Below, in pieces: positions 26,895 to 35,848 of a stretch of 64,000 bases of DNA. Below the pieces are notes generated by a model that was not told where the DNA came from, did not search any database, and saw only the letters and a program-made list of their open reading frames with translations. The translations under genes were made by a program, and so were the position numbers. This stretch comes from Novosphingobium sp. (lineage in GTDB: Bacteria > Pseudomonadota > Alphaproteobacteria > Sphingomonadales > Sphingomonadaceae). Numbering within the stretch: position 1 is the first letter of the stretch; each line of letters opens with the position of its first letter. The stretch covers positions 56,100 through 120,099 of the forward strand of contig JAGHZR010000012.1 in the NCBI GenBank assembly GCA_017745295.1, given 5' to 3'.

Positions 26895-28784
26895 TCAGGT
26901 TTCCCGGCGAATGCCCGGCAGAACCCTAGGAACAATGACGGTCGGATTGTCGGACTGGCCGATCTCGAACGGGAAGGTATCCCGTTCGAAAAGCGTCGAG
27001 TCGAAATCCACCTCGATCCGCGTTTGTTGAGGGGTCGACTTGTTGGCGAGCTTGAATACCGTGGCATCGGCGCCAATGGTGTTCTTGGCAAGAACATTGA
27101 GCTGGGCATCGCTACTGTCGGTCTTCATGCCCAGAAGTACAGGCGTAAAAATGGCTCCCAACTTCATGCGGAGGAGCTGGTCTTCATCGACCTGCTGGCT
27201 GGGCGCGGCATGCCGCAACGCCGCGTGAATGTCGTCATAATGTGCCGCGAGCTGAGCAACTTCTCTTGCATCGAAGCTCGCGGCCACGGTCGCTGCCCTA
27301 TCCAGCTTTCCGCTCTCGAAAGTCCCGTCGGCGTCATAATAATTCTCGATCGCACCACGACGCAGGAAAAAGCATCCAAGCCCTGCCAGGGCGGATAGCA
27401 AGACTTCGTATCTGGTACGAAGACTTGTAGCCTGACTGGCCGCATCGCCTTCGAAGCTCGTTGGATCGGATAGAATACGTCCAAGGGTAACGCGACGCTT
27501 GGCGAGCGGGCTGGATTCTCCGCTCGACCAGCCGGGGTAGGTTTCGGCCGCAACATCGACCTGTGCGGGGTAGAGTGACATGAAGACTGCAAGAGCGTCG
27601 CGCAGATCACGGTCGAGGTCAGCGAGAGAGCTACGCGCGAGTTCGTCTGCAACAGCAGCGGCGTCCGGCAGTTCGCTGAAGTAGCCGACCAGCGCATTGT
27701 CGTCCGCCAGCGCGTCAAGGTCGGCAAGAAGGGCAACGCGCTTGCCCATCAGGCGAAACAGTCTGGCGGCCTCTATGAACTCGCCTTTGCCGTTAACCGG
27801 CAAGATCTGAGCATTGCGCGCGAGAAGGCGAAGGCCAAGGCGCCTTGCCAGCTGGGAGGCGATTATCTCGTCGCTCGCACCTTCGACGAGAAGGATGTGT
27901 TCGGCGAACATCGCTGTGCGATGTGTCGTGCTAAGGCGGGCGATCAGGGCCGCGAGCTTGGTGCGTTCGAGAATGTTTGCGTCGGGAGCGACCTGATCCG
28001 GAACATTTCGCACGGAATTGAAAAAGGCGATTCTCGGCAGTTCGTCGATGCGTCGTAGCGGCAACATCGTGGCGGAATGAGTCGCAATGACGATCAGCTT
28101 CTTTTTCGGATCGCTCGGGTCGCCGGCGACCTGCTCCATTTCCTCGAGCAGGAAGGCCTGGTGCTGCGGATGCAGCGAGATTTCGGGCTCGTCGATGAGT
28201 AGTGCGCCTATGTCGTCATTGTGGATCGCCGAAAGCAGGGCTACGAGCTGGAGGATTCCGCTTGCTTCGTAGTTTGCTGCATATCCGTCTCCTCCCGTCA
28301 CGGAGGTGATCCTGATGTTCATTCCACTCTGGGTCCACTTGAGTTCGACACTTCGGTCGAACAACTGCTGGAGACGGGCTTCGACCTTGATCTTGAGATC
28401 GGGTCGGCTGTCCAGGACGATGAGATCTCCCGTGACGCTTTCAAAGTCCCACCATTGTTTGAGATAGCTGGCATTGCCGATCGCGGCGTCGTCCTCGTTC
28501 ATCCAGCCGGGCTGATCCACCCTTGCCCGAAACGTTTCAAGCGGACTGCTGCGCCCTGCCGAAAGGAAATGAACCTTACGATTGTGGATCGCGATTCGAT
28601 TGGTCGCTGCAAGGGTGGTCTTTATCGCCCGCAGTGCCCGTGTCTTTCCGCTGCCATTAGGTCCAACAAGAGTGGAAATGCCGGGACCAATCTGGATAAC
28701 AGCCTGCTTACCCTGATCGCCGGCAAGCGAGTACCTCACACCCAGCGGCCAGAGCCCAGCCTCGGAAATACAATTCTCATTCAT
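26895..28784 (-). CDS. OLD-like ATPase with TOPRIM nuclease domain
   Basis: This 629-residue protein has Walker A GPNGSGKT at residues 41-48, a Walker B (LLIDEPEISLHPQHQ) near 196 and an H-loop-like IATHSATML near 230. A TOPRIM segment follows, with LLVEGASDE near 300 and LLADLDALADD near 355. These are the ATPase-plus-TOPRIM features of OLD/GajA-type nucleases, several of which act in phage defence. There is no adjacent GajB-like helicase or other partner, so it would be a solo OLD-type protein. It starts behind a GAGGG site. The gene sits between repeats B and C in an accessory region, which fits a horizontally mobile defence gene. Its activity is inferred. Confidence 0.85.
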   Translation of the reverse strand: MNENCISEAGLWPLGVRYSLAGDQGKQAVIQIGPGISTLVGPNGSGKTRALRAIKTTLAATNRIAIHNRKVHFLSAGRSSPLETFRARVDQPGWMNEDDAAIGNASYLKQWWDFESVTGDLIVLDSRPDLKIKVEARLQQLFDRSVELKWTQSGMNIRITSVTGGDGYAANYEASGILQLVALLSAIHNDDIGALLIDEPEISLHPQHQAFLLEEMEQVAGDPSDPKKKLIVIATHSATMLPLRRIDELPRIAFFNSVRNVPDQVAPDANILERTKLAALIARLSTTHRTAMFAEHILLVEGASDEIIASQLARRLGLRLLARNAQILPVNGKGEFIEAARLFRLMGKRVALLADLDALADDNALVGYFSELPDAAAVADELARSSLADLDRDLRDALAVFMSLYPAQVDVAAETYPGWSSGESSPLAKRRVTLGRILSDPTSFEGDAASQATSLRTRYEVLLSALAGLGCFFLRRGAIENYYDADGTFESGKLDRAATVAASFDAREVAQLAAHYDDIHAALRHAAPSQQVDEDQLLRMKLGAIFTPVLLGMKTDSSDAQLNVLAKNTIGADATVFKLANKSTPQQTRIEVDFDSTLFERDTFPFEIGQSDNPTVIVPRVLPGIRRET

Positions 28785-29330
28785 TGGAAGCCCTCAGATC
28801 AAACGGCATTAGTCACCATATCTAGACCTTGCCCGTGGCTAATGTCCGGGAAAAGTCGTCCATTCGCATTTCGATCGCCCGATGATCACTGTCGGATGGA
28901 AATCCGGCAATCCATCTCGCGCTGTCCGGTGCACTGTTGTTTTTCCGACCGACGCTGGTCGGCTGGGCAGCTTGCCGACGCCCCTTCACGGCGGCGATAC
29001 GAAATGCCAGGCCCGAGTGCACCACGGTCGATGCCGCCGTCACTGCCGCAGACTATCTGCGGCTCAATCTTCCCGACGTCGCGGCCTATGCTGTCGTGGA
29101 AGGTGGGGCTGACGCGCAGACCGCGATGTTCCCGCAACTTCTCGCCTTCTAATCCCTGGCGGGCTATCTAGTCCTCCCGACCGGTAAGCTGAAATTCCAT
29201 AATCGAGCAGTCTTGAGCGTCGAAAATGCAAATGCGGACCGACCGCACCTGGGGAGCCGAAATCGGCGTTTGAACGACCGGCATGGGTCGGTTTCACCGG
29301 GGCCGCACGCCGGATCGAGGGACCGAACCG
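28785..29330. other. Gene-poor region between the OLD-like gene and the MFS pseudogene
   Basis: No gene is supported. A 73-residue minus-strand frame (28822-29043) just upstream of the OLD-like gene has no ribosome site and may be chance. A plus-strand frame ending at 29152 looks protein-like at its end but has no recognisable family. Repeat copy C lies near the right end. Confidence 0.4.
29270..29293 (+). repeat. Intergenic palindromic repeat, copy C
   Basis: TTGAACGACCGGCATGGGTC then GGTT matches the same consensus as copies A, B, D and E, 38 bases from the end of the MFS frame. Confidence 0.7.
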
Positions 29331-30555
29331 TCATTTGCGCAGAAAGCGGCGATGGCCGCTCTGCGTGGAAGTAATCGCAGCGACACAGGACCAGAGCGTC
29401 AGCCCGGCCAGACTGATGCAAAAGCCCGTCAAGCAAACGCCGGCCCAGCCCCAAATACTGTAAACGTATGTCGATACTGCAGCGCCTGCCGCGCTGCCGG
29501 CGGAATAGAACACCATGTATCCGGCAATGATCCGGCCGGCAGTGTCCGGGTGCCTGCCGACGATCAGTGTCTGGTTCGTTACGTGTACTGCTTGCACGGC
29601 AAGGTCGAGGAGGACGATGCCGGCGGCAAGCCACCCAAGCGATAGGGGCAGCAGCGTGATGAACCCCCATGACAAGCACAGCAGCGCTAGGGCAGCTCCG
29701 GTCACACCGTGCGCCTGTCCTCGATCGACCAGTCTGCCTGCTCCTCGGGCGCCTAAGGCCCCGGCGATGCCGACAAATCCGAACAAGCCGATGTGGCTGT
29801 GGGAAAGCTGGAAGGGCGGCGCCGTCAGCGCGAGCACCAGAGGTGTCCAGAATGTGCTGAACGCTGCGAAAATGATGAAGGCCAAGGCAGCACGAAATTG
29901 CAGCACTCGATCGCGCCGCAACAGCACCGGAAGCGATCGGAGGATCGCACGGTAGTCACCGCGCGGGGAACGCCTTGGATCACGCGGCAGTGCTGCGCTC
30001 AGCAACAGCGTTGCAGCCAGGGACAGAGCCGCAGCTGTTCCGTAGACTGCGTGCCAGCCCAGCCAGTCACTGACGCTGCCCGAAACGGCGCGCGCGGCGA
30101 GAATCCCGATTATGATGCCTCCCGTCACCTTGCCGACGACGGCACCGCGCCGATCAGGCGGAGCAAGCGCACCGGCGAATGCCACCAAGGATTGAACCGT
30201 CACCGCCAGCGCCCCGACTGTCGCAAGTGCCATCAGGAGCAGCATCTGCGAGCCTGCCTGCGAGAGCCAATGCGGAGAGGCCTGTCTGCGCGACTATCAG
30301 TCGCCGACGGTCCATCACATCTCCGATCGGCACGAGGAGAATCAGGCCGATTGCGTAGCCTGACTGGGTGAGCGTCACCGCTAGCCCGAGACTTGCCGCT
30401 GTCATGGAAAGGCTTGCGCCCATGAGGTCGAGCAAGGGATGCACAAGATAGACGTTGGCGACGGCCAGTCCGGCGGCGATGGACATAATTGTGGTGGTTG
30501 TGGCGGCGAGCGGTTGGGGCACGTCGGACGAAGGAGCGTCGATGTCTCTATGCAT
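29331..30555 (-). pseudogene. MFS transporter disrupted by a frameshift
   Basis: Two overlapping frames make one transporter. The N-terminal part begins MHRDIDAP at 30555, with membrane segments and the motif PIGDVMDRRRLIV. The C-terminal part continues in another frame from about 30245, with FAGALAPPDRRG and more membrane segments to 29331. The two meet near 30245-30280 around the repeated sequence GCAGGCAGGCTCGCAG, where a one-base change would restore a single frame. Together they would be about 400 residues, a normal drug-efflux-type MFS length. It may be a true inactivating mutation or a sequencing error. The neighbouring HxlR gene is divergent and probably regulates it. Confidence 0.78.
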
Positions 30556-30573
30556 GGTCTCATCTTGAGACCA
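30555..30573. promoter_or_regulatory. Perfect palindrome, likely HxlR operator
   Basis: TGGTCTCA and TGAGACCA, 8-bp perfect arms with a TCT spacer, lie immediately upstream of the MFS start codon and within the divergent HxlR-MFS control region. The regulator and role are inferred from position. Confidence 0.5.
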
Positions 30574-30591
30574 GTATGCAGCCCCAATCCA

Positions 30592-30606
30592 GTTCGAAAT
30601 ACGAAC
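30592..30606. promoter_or_regulatory. Second palindrome in the HxlR-MFS control region
   Basis: GTTCG-AAATA-CGAAC is a 5-bp-arm palindrome, 18 bases before the HxlR start codon and 19 bases from the first palindrome. It may be an autoregulatory site. Confidence 0.35.
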
Positions 30607-30623
30607 CACTTCGGAGCCAGCCC

Positions 30624-31082
30624 ATGGTGAAGCGCGTCAGCCTCGATCACTCTTCCTGCCCAGTTGCACGTTCGCTCGACGTTATTGGGGATTGGTGGTC
30701 ATTGTTGATCATCCGGGACGCCTTGGAAGGCGTCCAACGCTTCACGGCGTTCCAATCTAGCTTGGGCATCGCGAAAGGCATGCTTGCTAGTCGCCTGAGA
30801 ACTCTTGTCGAGCGCGGTATCTTTGAACAAAGGCCGGCATCGGACGGCAGTGCGTATCGAGAGTACGTCCTGACAGCCAAGGGCCAGGCGCTGCACATCG
30901 TCGTGGCGGCCTTGCGGCAATGGGGCGAAACGCAACTTTACGGCCCCACGGAGCGCCACTCTTCGCTCGTTGATACCCTCGACCGCGAGCCTGTCGCCCC
31001 CTTGACCTTACGTGCGTCGAATGGCCGCTCGCTCGAGTGGTCCGATACAAGGGTTATCAAGGTGGACGCTGCAAGGTATTGA
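30624..31082 (+). CDS. HxlR-family transcriptional regulator
   Basis: This 152-residue winged-helix protein begins MVKRVSLDHSSCPVARSLDV, keeping the conserved Cys of the family, then WWSLLIIRDALEGVQRF and LASRLRTLVERGIFEQRP. The C-terminal tail is longer than the core wHTH. The start at 30624 has GGAG with suitable spacing. It is divergent from the disrupted MFS gene with palindromes between them, the usual arrangement for an HxlR repressor of efflux or aldehyde-response genes. The conserved Cys suggests redox or electrophile sensing. Confidence 0.88.
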   Translation: MVKRVSLDHSSCPVARSLDVIGDWWSLLIIRDALEGVQRFTAFQSSLGIAKGMLASRLRTLVERGIFEQRPASDGSAYREYVLTAKGQALHIVVAALRQWGETQLYGPTERHSSLVDTLDREPVAPLTLRASNGRSLEWSDTRVIKVDAARY

Positions 31083-31154
31083 TCCGTGGTCCTGGCACCT
31101 CACGTCACAAGCCGCCGTTCACCAATCCAATTTGCGATGACAGTGGTTTGGTTG

Positions 31155-31229
31155 GCACCTGCCCGGGTAGCGGACTGTCAGCACCTGAGGATCAGAGTCT
31201 GGATGGTGAGCGGCCGGAAACGGTCGACG
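31155..31229 (+). repeat. Intergenic repeat unit, copy D
   Basis: The unit holds GGTAGCGGACTGTCAGCACC, then GTCTGGATGGTGAGCGGCCG and a diverged GGTCG half. It shares its left part with copies F, B and E and its right part with A-E. No gene lies in 31083-31349. Confidence 0.65.
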
Positions 31230-31349
31230 TCATCCTTTCGCGCCTGCTGCAAACCTGCGGATTTGTCGAGGTATGCGGGATGATGGAGCCTGCACCTACA
31301 GAGGCATATCAATCTGGGAAATCATAGGGGCGAGCAAGTGAACTACGCT

Positions 31350-32267
31350 TTATGAACGGCGAAGTTTTCGTCGATATGCAACAGGCGATAGGCCGATCTC
31401 GCGGCGGAAAGCGGCATGGAAGGCGCTGTCGCTGAGGTAGCCTGCCTGTGCTGCCACCTCGCTGACGGTCGTCGTGCTTGCGGCAAGCTGGCGCGCGGCC
31501 ACCCGCATTCGCCAATTGGTGGCATAGCTGACCGGCGGCATGCCTACGCGGCGCGCGAACTGCTCGGCAAAGGTCGATCGTGACAGACCCGCAAGCGAGG
31601 CGAGTTCGTCGAGCCGCCAATGGCGTGCGGGATTGGCATGGATCGCATGCAGTGCCCTTGCGACCGGGGGATCCGACAGACCGCCAAGCCAGCTGGGGAT
31701 CTCCGTCCGGGCACCGAGCAGGCTGCGAAGGGCCTGCACGAAGAGCAGGCGGATCATGTCGTCACACGCGGCTCGCGCGCCGGGCAGATTGCTTCGCCAC
31801 TCGGCGTCGAGTTGGGCGATCAACCATCCCATCGGCGTTGCTGAGACCTGCTCGGCTTCGATCAGCAACAGGCCAGGCAGCAGCGGCAGCAGCAAGTCCG
31901 CCTGGGCGTCATCGAAGCTCACGCTACCGCCGAGGATTTCGGTTTCCGCAGCCGCTCCTACCTGGCCACGAGTGGCATCATCTCCGAACACCAACGATGC
32001 TTCGATCGGCTGCAATGTTGGATCGCTGGCCAGCACGAAGGGTGTGCCCGCGACCATGAAGCAATCGCCGGCCGACAACCGCCGGGCGGAGCCTTCGGCC
32101 AGGATCCAGCAGGACCCGGAGCGGATGACGTTGAACTTGACCTGCGTGGGCGAAAACCGCAGCGCCCATGCTCCGCCAGCGGTGAAGCAGACGGTGCATG
32201 CCGCGCTCGCTTGCACCAGACCAAGCACATCGGACAAGGGGTCTGCCGGGGGTTCCTGGACGATCAC
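31350..32267 (-). CDS. AraC-family regulator with cupin-like sensor domain
   Basis: The product has about 305 residues. The N-terminal domain is an AraC_binding/cupin type (LSAGDCFMVAGTPFVLASDP). The C-terminal 100 residues hold two helix-turn-helix units, LDELASLAGLSRSTFAEQF and VSEVAAQAGYLSDSAFHAAF, ending with the usual SPVAYRR. The start is GTG 32267 with a GGA-rich ribosome site; the longer frame to 32732 runs over the divergent SDR gene and is not used. The gene is divergent from the SDR at 32328 with a 60-base gap, so it probably controls that SDR. Confidence 0.85.
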   Translation of the reverse strand: MIVQEPPADPLSDVLGLVQASAACTVCFTAGGAWALRFSPTQVKFNVIRSGSCWILAEGSARRLSAGDCFMVAGTPFVLASDPTLQPIEASLVFGDDATRGQVGAAAETEILGGSVSFDDAQADLLLPLLPGLLLIEAEQVSATPMGWLIAQLDAEWRSNLPGARAACDDMIRLLFVQALRSLLGARTEIPSWLGGLSDPPVARALHAIHANPARHWRLDELASLAGLSRSTFAEQFARRVGMPPVSYATNWRMRVAARQLAASTTTVSEVAAQAGYLSDSAFHAAFRREIGLSPVAYRRKLRRS

Positions 32268-32327
32268 GACATGATTCCGGATGAATAAGGGTCGATCATC
32301 CGACCGGCTTACTTCAGAAATCGGCTG

Positions 32328-33290
32328 ATGACGAGCTTGCAAGAACCCATCGGATCGCCCTTCGGCGCCGCCTCCACCGCTGGCGATGTAATCGCCGGCC
32401 TCGACCTTTCCGGCCGCACCGCCATTGTCACCGGCGGTTATTCCGGCCTCGGCCTTGTTACGACAAAAGCGCTCTCCAGTGCGGGCGCAGAGGTGATCGT
32501 GCCTGCGCGCGACCTTGAACGGGCCGAGGCCGCGCTGGCGGGTATTGAGCGGGTGGAAATCGCGACCATGGACCTGATCGACGCCGCATCGGTTGCCGAT
32601 TTCGCCAGTGCCTTCATCGCTCGCAGGCAGCCGCTTCACCTGCTGATCAATAGCGCAGGCGTCATGGCCACACCCTTGCGGCGCGACGCAGCCGGCCATG
32701 AGGCGCAGTTCGCGACAAACCATCTCGGCCATTTCCTACTTACCTGCCATCTCTGGCCTGCCTTGGCGCGCGAGGGTGCCCGCGTCGTTGCCGTATCCTC
32801 GCGCGGACACCAGATTACCGGTGTCGATTTCGAGGACATCGATTTCGAACGCCGCGCCTATGACAAATGGGTAGCCTACGGACAATCCAAGACGGCTAAC
32901 GTCCTGTTCGCCCGTGCTCTGGACCGGCGGGGCGAGGAGCAGGGAGTTCGCGCCTTCTCGCTGCACCCCGGACAGATCATAACCGATCTGGCACGGCATC
33001 TCTCGAAAGAGGAAATGGCAGGGTTCGACGCATTCGACGCGCAAGGCATGCCGATCATCGACCCTGCGCGCGGCATGAAGACCGTCGAGCAAGGCGCGGC
33101 AACGGCCCTTTGGTGCGCTACGAGCCCGCTTCTTGAGGGCATGGGCGGCGTCTATTGCGAGGATTGCAACATCGCCGGCATCAATGCCGAAGAAACCGGC
33201 CGCAAAGGCGTGGCGCCTTGGGCTATCGACGATGAAGCCGCTGAGCGTCTCTGGTCAGTCTCCTCGCGATGGACGGGGTGTTCCATCTAG
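32328..33290 (+). CDS. SDR oxidoreductase (retinol-dehydrogenase-like)
   Basis: This 320-residue protein has VTGGYSGLGLVTTKALSSAG, INSAGVMATPL and the active-site VVAVSSRGHQITG with YGQSKTANVLFAR. YGQSKTAN is typical of the WW-domain/retinol-dehydrogenase-like and protochlorophyllide-reductase-like subset. The extended C-terminus ending WSVSSRWTGCSI agrees. It is divergent from an AraC regulator. The substrate is unknown. Confidence 0.88.
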   Translation: MTSLQEPIGSPFGAASTAGDVIAGLDLSGRTAIVTGGYSGLGLVTTKALSSAGAEVIVPARDLERAEAALAGIERVEIATMDLIDAASVADFASAFIARRQPLHLLINSAGVMATPLRRDAAGHEAQFATNHLGHFLLTCHLWPALAREGARVVAVSSRGHQITGVDFEDIDFERRAYDKWVAYGQSKTANVLFARALDRRGEEQGVRAFSLHPGQIITDLARHLSKEEMAGFDAFDAQGMPIIDPARGMKTVEQGAATALWCATSPLLEGMGGVYCEDCNIAGINAEETGRKGVAPWAIDDEAAERLWSVSSRWTGCSI

Positions 33291-33437
33291 ATCATCGCAA
33301 AAAGATGCACGAAAGAATGGAAGAGTCGTCCGGCGCGGGGCGGATCTCACGCCAGCATCGTCACCTGGATCGTCTGTTCCTCATGCTCGCTGCGCACGTT
33401 TCCACGGCTCGTTCTCGCCGTGGGCCGCGCGTCGCGA

Positions 33438-34367
33438 TCATCTTGTCGACGTCTCGCGGCGGTAGGCGCTGGGTGTCATCTTGGCGGACTTGCGGAAGCT
33501 GGCGCTAAACGCCGAGGGGGTCTCAAACCCCACCTCGAGCGCGATCGCGATGATCGGTAACTCGGTGTGGGCCAGCAGCTCCCGGGCGCGGTTCATGCGC
33601 AAGGACGTGAGCCATTCATGCGGCGTCATGCCGGTCGCCAGCCGGAACGAGGTGGCAAAATGGAAGCGGCTCAGTTCGACGATCCCGGCTAGTTCGTCGA
33701 GGCTGATCGCGTGGTCGAGATGGGCGATCATGTAATCGTTGATCCGCCGGACCTGCCAATCCGCCAAACCCCGTCGCGGTGCGACAGCCTGTGCGGCGCC
33801 GAAGCTGGAGTGCGCGCGGATCAGCTGGGTGCACAGAAGATCCACCGCTTGCTCCACGAACAGCGAGGCCCCGGCATCGGACGAGGCTGCTTCCTTGCCG
33901 AGAATCGCCATGATCTGCGCCGACGTCGGATCATCGAAGCAGTTCCGGCCGATCAGTTCGACGCGGTGTGGCACGGCCATCGCTTCCGCCGCCGACTGAA
34001 GCCGCCAATCCGGCAGGTAAACGTGCGAAACCTCGATCGGCCCTTCGACATCCCAGCGCCCGTCCTCGCCCTCCGGAATGAGGGTGATCGATCCTCGGCG
34101 CGTGCGCGATTCCACGCGCTTGCTGCCCTGCCGCCAGGTCGCCTGCTGGGCAGTGCCGTAGTACGTCATGACAACGTGGGTATCCAAGCCCGGAAGCGCT
34201 GCGTGGAGCGCGCCGTGGGTCCAGGGCCGGGCGAGCCGGGTGCCGCCGCGCAAATCCTGGTCGGCCAGCACCGGCGGCGTATCGAGGATATGCTCCATCT
34301 CCGCGCGTGTGGACGCGCGTTCGCCTGCTGACGGAACATTCGCTGTCTCGGACGGGGAAGCGGCCAT
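33438..34367 (-). CDS. AraC-family transcriptional regulator
   Basis: This 309-residue protein has a variable N-terminal sensing region (residues 1-190). The AraC DNA-binding domain follows, with SLDELAGIVELSRFHFATSF, GMTPHEWLTSLRMNRARELL and a second unit IIAIALEVGFETPSAFSASF. Such proteins bind a small ligand and activate nearby genes. GAGGA precedes the ATG at 34367. It is divergent from the NmrA-like gene, and the cupin and carboxymuconolactone-decarboxylase genes follow in that direction, so these may be its targets. Confidence 0.9.
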   Translation of the reverse strand: MAASPSETANVPSAGERASTRAEMEHILDTPPVLADQDLRGGTRLARPWTHGALHAALPGLDTHVVMTYYGTAQQATWRQGSKRVESRTRRGSITLIPEGEDGRWDVEGPIEVSHVYLPDWRLQSAAEAMAVPHRVELIGRNCFDDPTSAQIMAILGKEAASSDAGASLFVEQAVDLLCTQLIRAHSSFGAAQAVAPRRGLADWQVRRINDYMIAHLDHAISLDELAGIVELSRFHFATSFRLATGMTPHEWLTSLRMNRARELLAHTELPIIAIALEVGFETPSAFSASFRKSAKMTPSAYRRETSTR

Positions 34368-34525
34368 CGTTCATCCTCGGCGTGTCGCCTGACACTATCC
34401 GAACGCCGTTCTGCATCAACCGCAATCTGGCGACAGTCGCCGCAACCCCGCGACAGAAGCGAACCGGGCAATCCCGTACATCTCTTCTCACAGGAGGCGC
34501 ATGCCGCGCCCGACAGGAGGACAAG

Positions 34526-35293
34526 ATGGACAGGAAGAAGATCACGATCATCGGTGGCACCGGCCTTGTCGGTGCGAAGCTGGCCCGGCTGCTCGCGGTG
34601 GCAGGGCACGAGGTCGTCGCGGCCTCACCCGGCACCGGGGTCAACAGCGTCACCGGCCTGGGGCTCGACGAGGCGCTGGCCGGCGCCGACATCCTCGTGG
34701 ACGTATCGAATGCCATGTCGTTCGATCCCGCCGAGGTGCGCGCTTTCTTCGACGCCTCGGGCCGGAACCTCATCCGCGCGGCCGCTGCTGCCGGCGTGAA
34801 GCACCATGTGGTTCTATCCATTGTCGGTGCCGACCGCATGCCCGGCAACGGCTATTTCGACGGCAAGCTCATCCAGGAGCGGATAGCCGCCGGTTCCGGG
34901 CTGCCTTACACCATCGTGCGCTCGGCCCAGTTCTTCGAATTCCTGGCCGCCATCGCCGACGGATACACCGCCGATGGTGTCGTAAGGGTGAGCGGCGCGC
35001 AGTTTCAGCCGATCGCTGCCGACGATGTCGCCGCGAACCTCGCCTCGATCGCGCTGGAGGCAACTGTAAACGGCATCGTCGAGATCGCCGGGCCGGAACG
35101 CAGGCCCTTCGATCTCATCATCGGCCGCTATCTCAAGATGCGGGGCGATGCTCGCCGCGTCGAACGGGATCCCGATGCCGACTATTTCGGAGGCCGCGTC
35201 GACGATCTCTCGCTCGTCCCGCTCGGTCTCCATCGGCAGGGCAAGCAGGATCTCACCACCTGGATGAGCGCGCAGGCCATACCCACCGCCTGA
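34526..35293 (+). CDS. NAD(P)-binding protein, NmrA-like
   Basis: This 255-residue protein begins MDRKKITIIGGTGLVGAKLA, the TGxxGxxG Rossmann motif of atypical SDR/NmrA proteins. It continues with SIVGADRMPGNGYF and a C-terminal half rich in strands. It lacks the strict YxxxK pair, so it may bind NAD(P)H for sensing or act on a quinone. GGAGGACAAG precedes the ATG at 34526. The downstream cupin and AhpD-like genes make an oxidative-stress or aromatic-compound-linked operon plausible. Confidence 0.85.
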   Translation: MDRKKITIIGGTGLVGAKLARLLAVAGHEVVAASPGTGVNSVTGLGLDEALAGADILVDVSNAMSFDPAEVRAFFDASGRNLIRAAAAAGVKHHVVLSIVGADRMPGNGYFDGKLIQERIAAGSGLPYTIVRSAQFFEFLAAIADGYTADGVVRVSGAQFQPIAADDVAANLASIALEATVNGIVEIAGPERRPFDLIIGRYLKMRGDARRVERDPDADYFGGRVDDLSLVPLGLHRQGKQDLTTWMSAQAIPTA

Positions 35294-35337
35294 TGCCGCC
35301 CGAACTCTTCACAATCCGCTCGTGAAAGGACAGTCCC

Positions 35338-35802
35338 ATGAAAACCCTGATTTCCACGCTCGCCATCGCCGCCGCCTTCGCGGCACTTACCCCAGTCGCC
35401 CACGCGCAGGCGCACGCCCACGATCACGCGGCGGCCCGGGAGACGGCTCCCTCACCATCGGGCGTCAAGGCGACGCTCGTCTACCAGCATGCGATCCCGG
35501 ACGTCCCCGGCAAGAGCGTCAAGGGCGTACTCGTCGAGTATCAGCCGGGCGGCTCCAACGGATCGCATGTCCACGCGCGCTCGGCGCTCATCTATGCCAC
35601 CGTCATCCAGGGCGCCGTCGTCAGTCAGGTGAATGGCGGGGAGATCCGCACCTTCAAGACCGGCGAGAACTTCACCGAACTGCCCGGCGACTTCCACAAC
35701 ATCAGCGCCAACGCCAGCAAGACCGAGCCGGCCAAGCTGCTCGCGGTCTTCATCGTCGACACTGACGATGCCGTCCTGACGACACCAGCAAAGCAGAACT
35801 GA
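35338..35802 (+). CDS. Secreted cupin-domain protein
   Basis: This 154-residue protein has an N-terminal signal peptide (MKTLISTLAIAAAFAALTPV, with cleavage near AHAQA). A single cupin fold follows: SNGSHVHARSALIYATVIQG provides the HxH...-type metal ligands and ELPGDFHNISANAS the late His. The start of the mature protein, AHAHDHAAARE, is His-rich. Cupins are metal-binding beta barrels with many functions. The 35-base gap after the NmrA gene and 46 bases before the next gene indicate one operon. Confidence 0.85.
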   Translation: MKTLISTLAIAAAFAALTPVAHAQAHAHDHAAARETAPSPSGVKATLVYQHAIPDVPGKSVKGVLVEYQPGGSNGSHVHARSALIYATVIQGAVVSQVNGGEIRTFKTGENFTELPGDFHNISANASKTEPAKLLAVFIVDTDDAVLTTPAKQN

Positions 35803-35848
35803 CCCGCACTCCCACCATCACGACACCGAGACATAGAAAGGATATGTC

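Noticed and set aside
28822..29043. 73-residue minus-strand frame just upstream of the OLD-like gene as a possible partner
   Set aside because: It has no ribosome site, no family, and starts with GTG in repeat-poor DNA; there is no positive evidence.
32268..32732. Long AraC frame extending upstream
   Set aside because: It would overlap the divergent SDR gene by over 400 bases; the AraC sensor domain is complete from GTG 32267.
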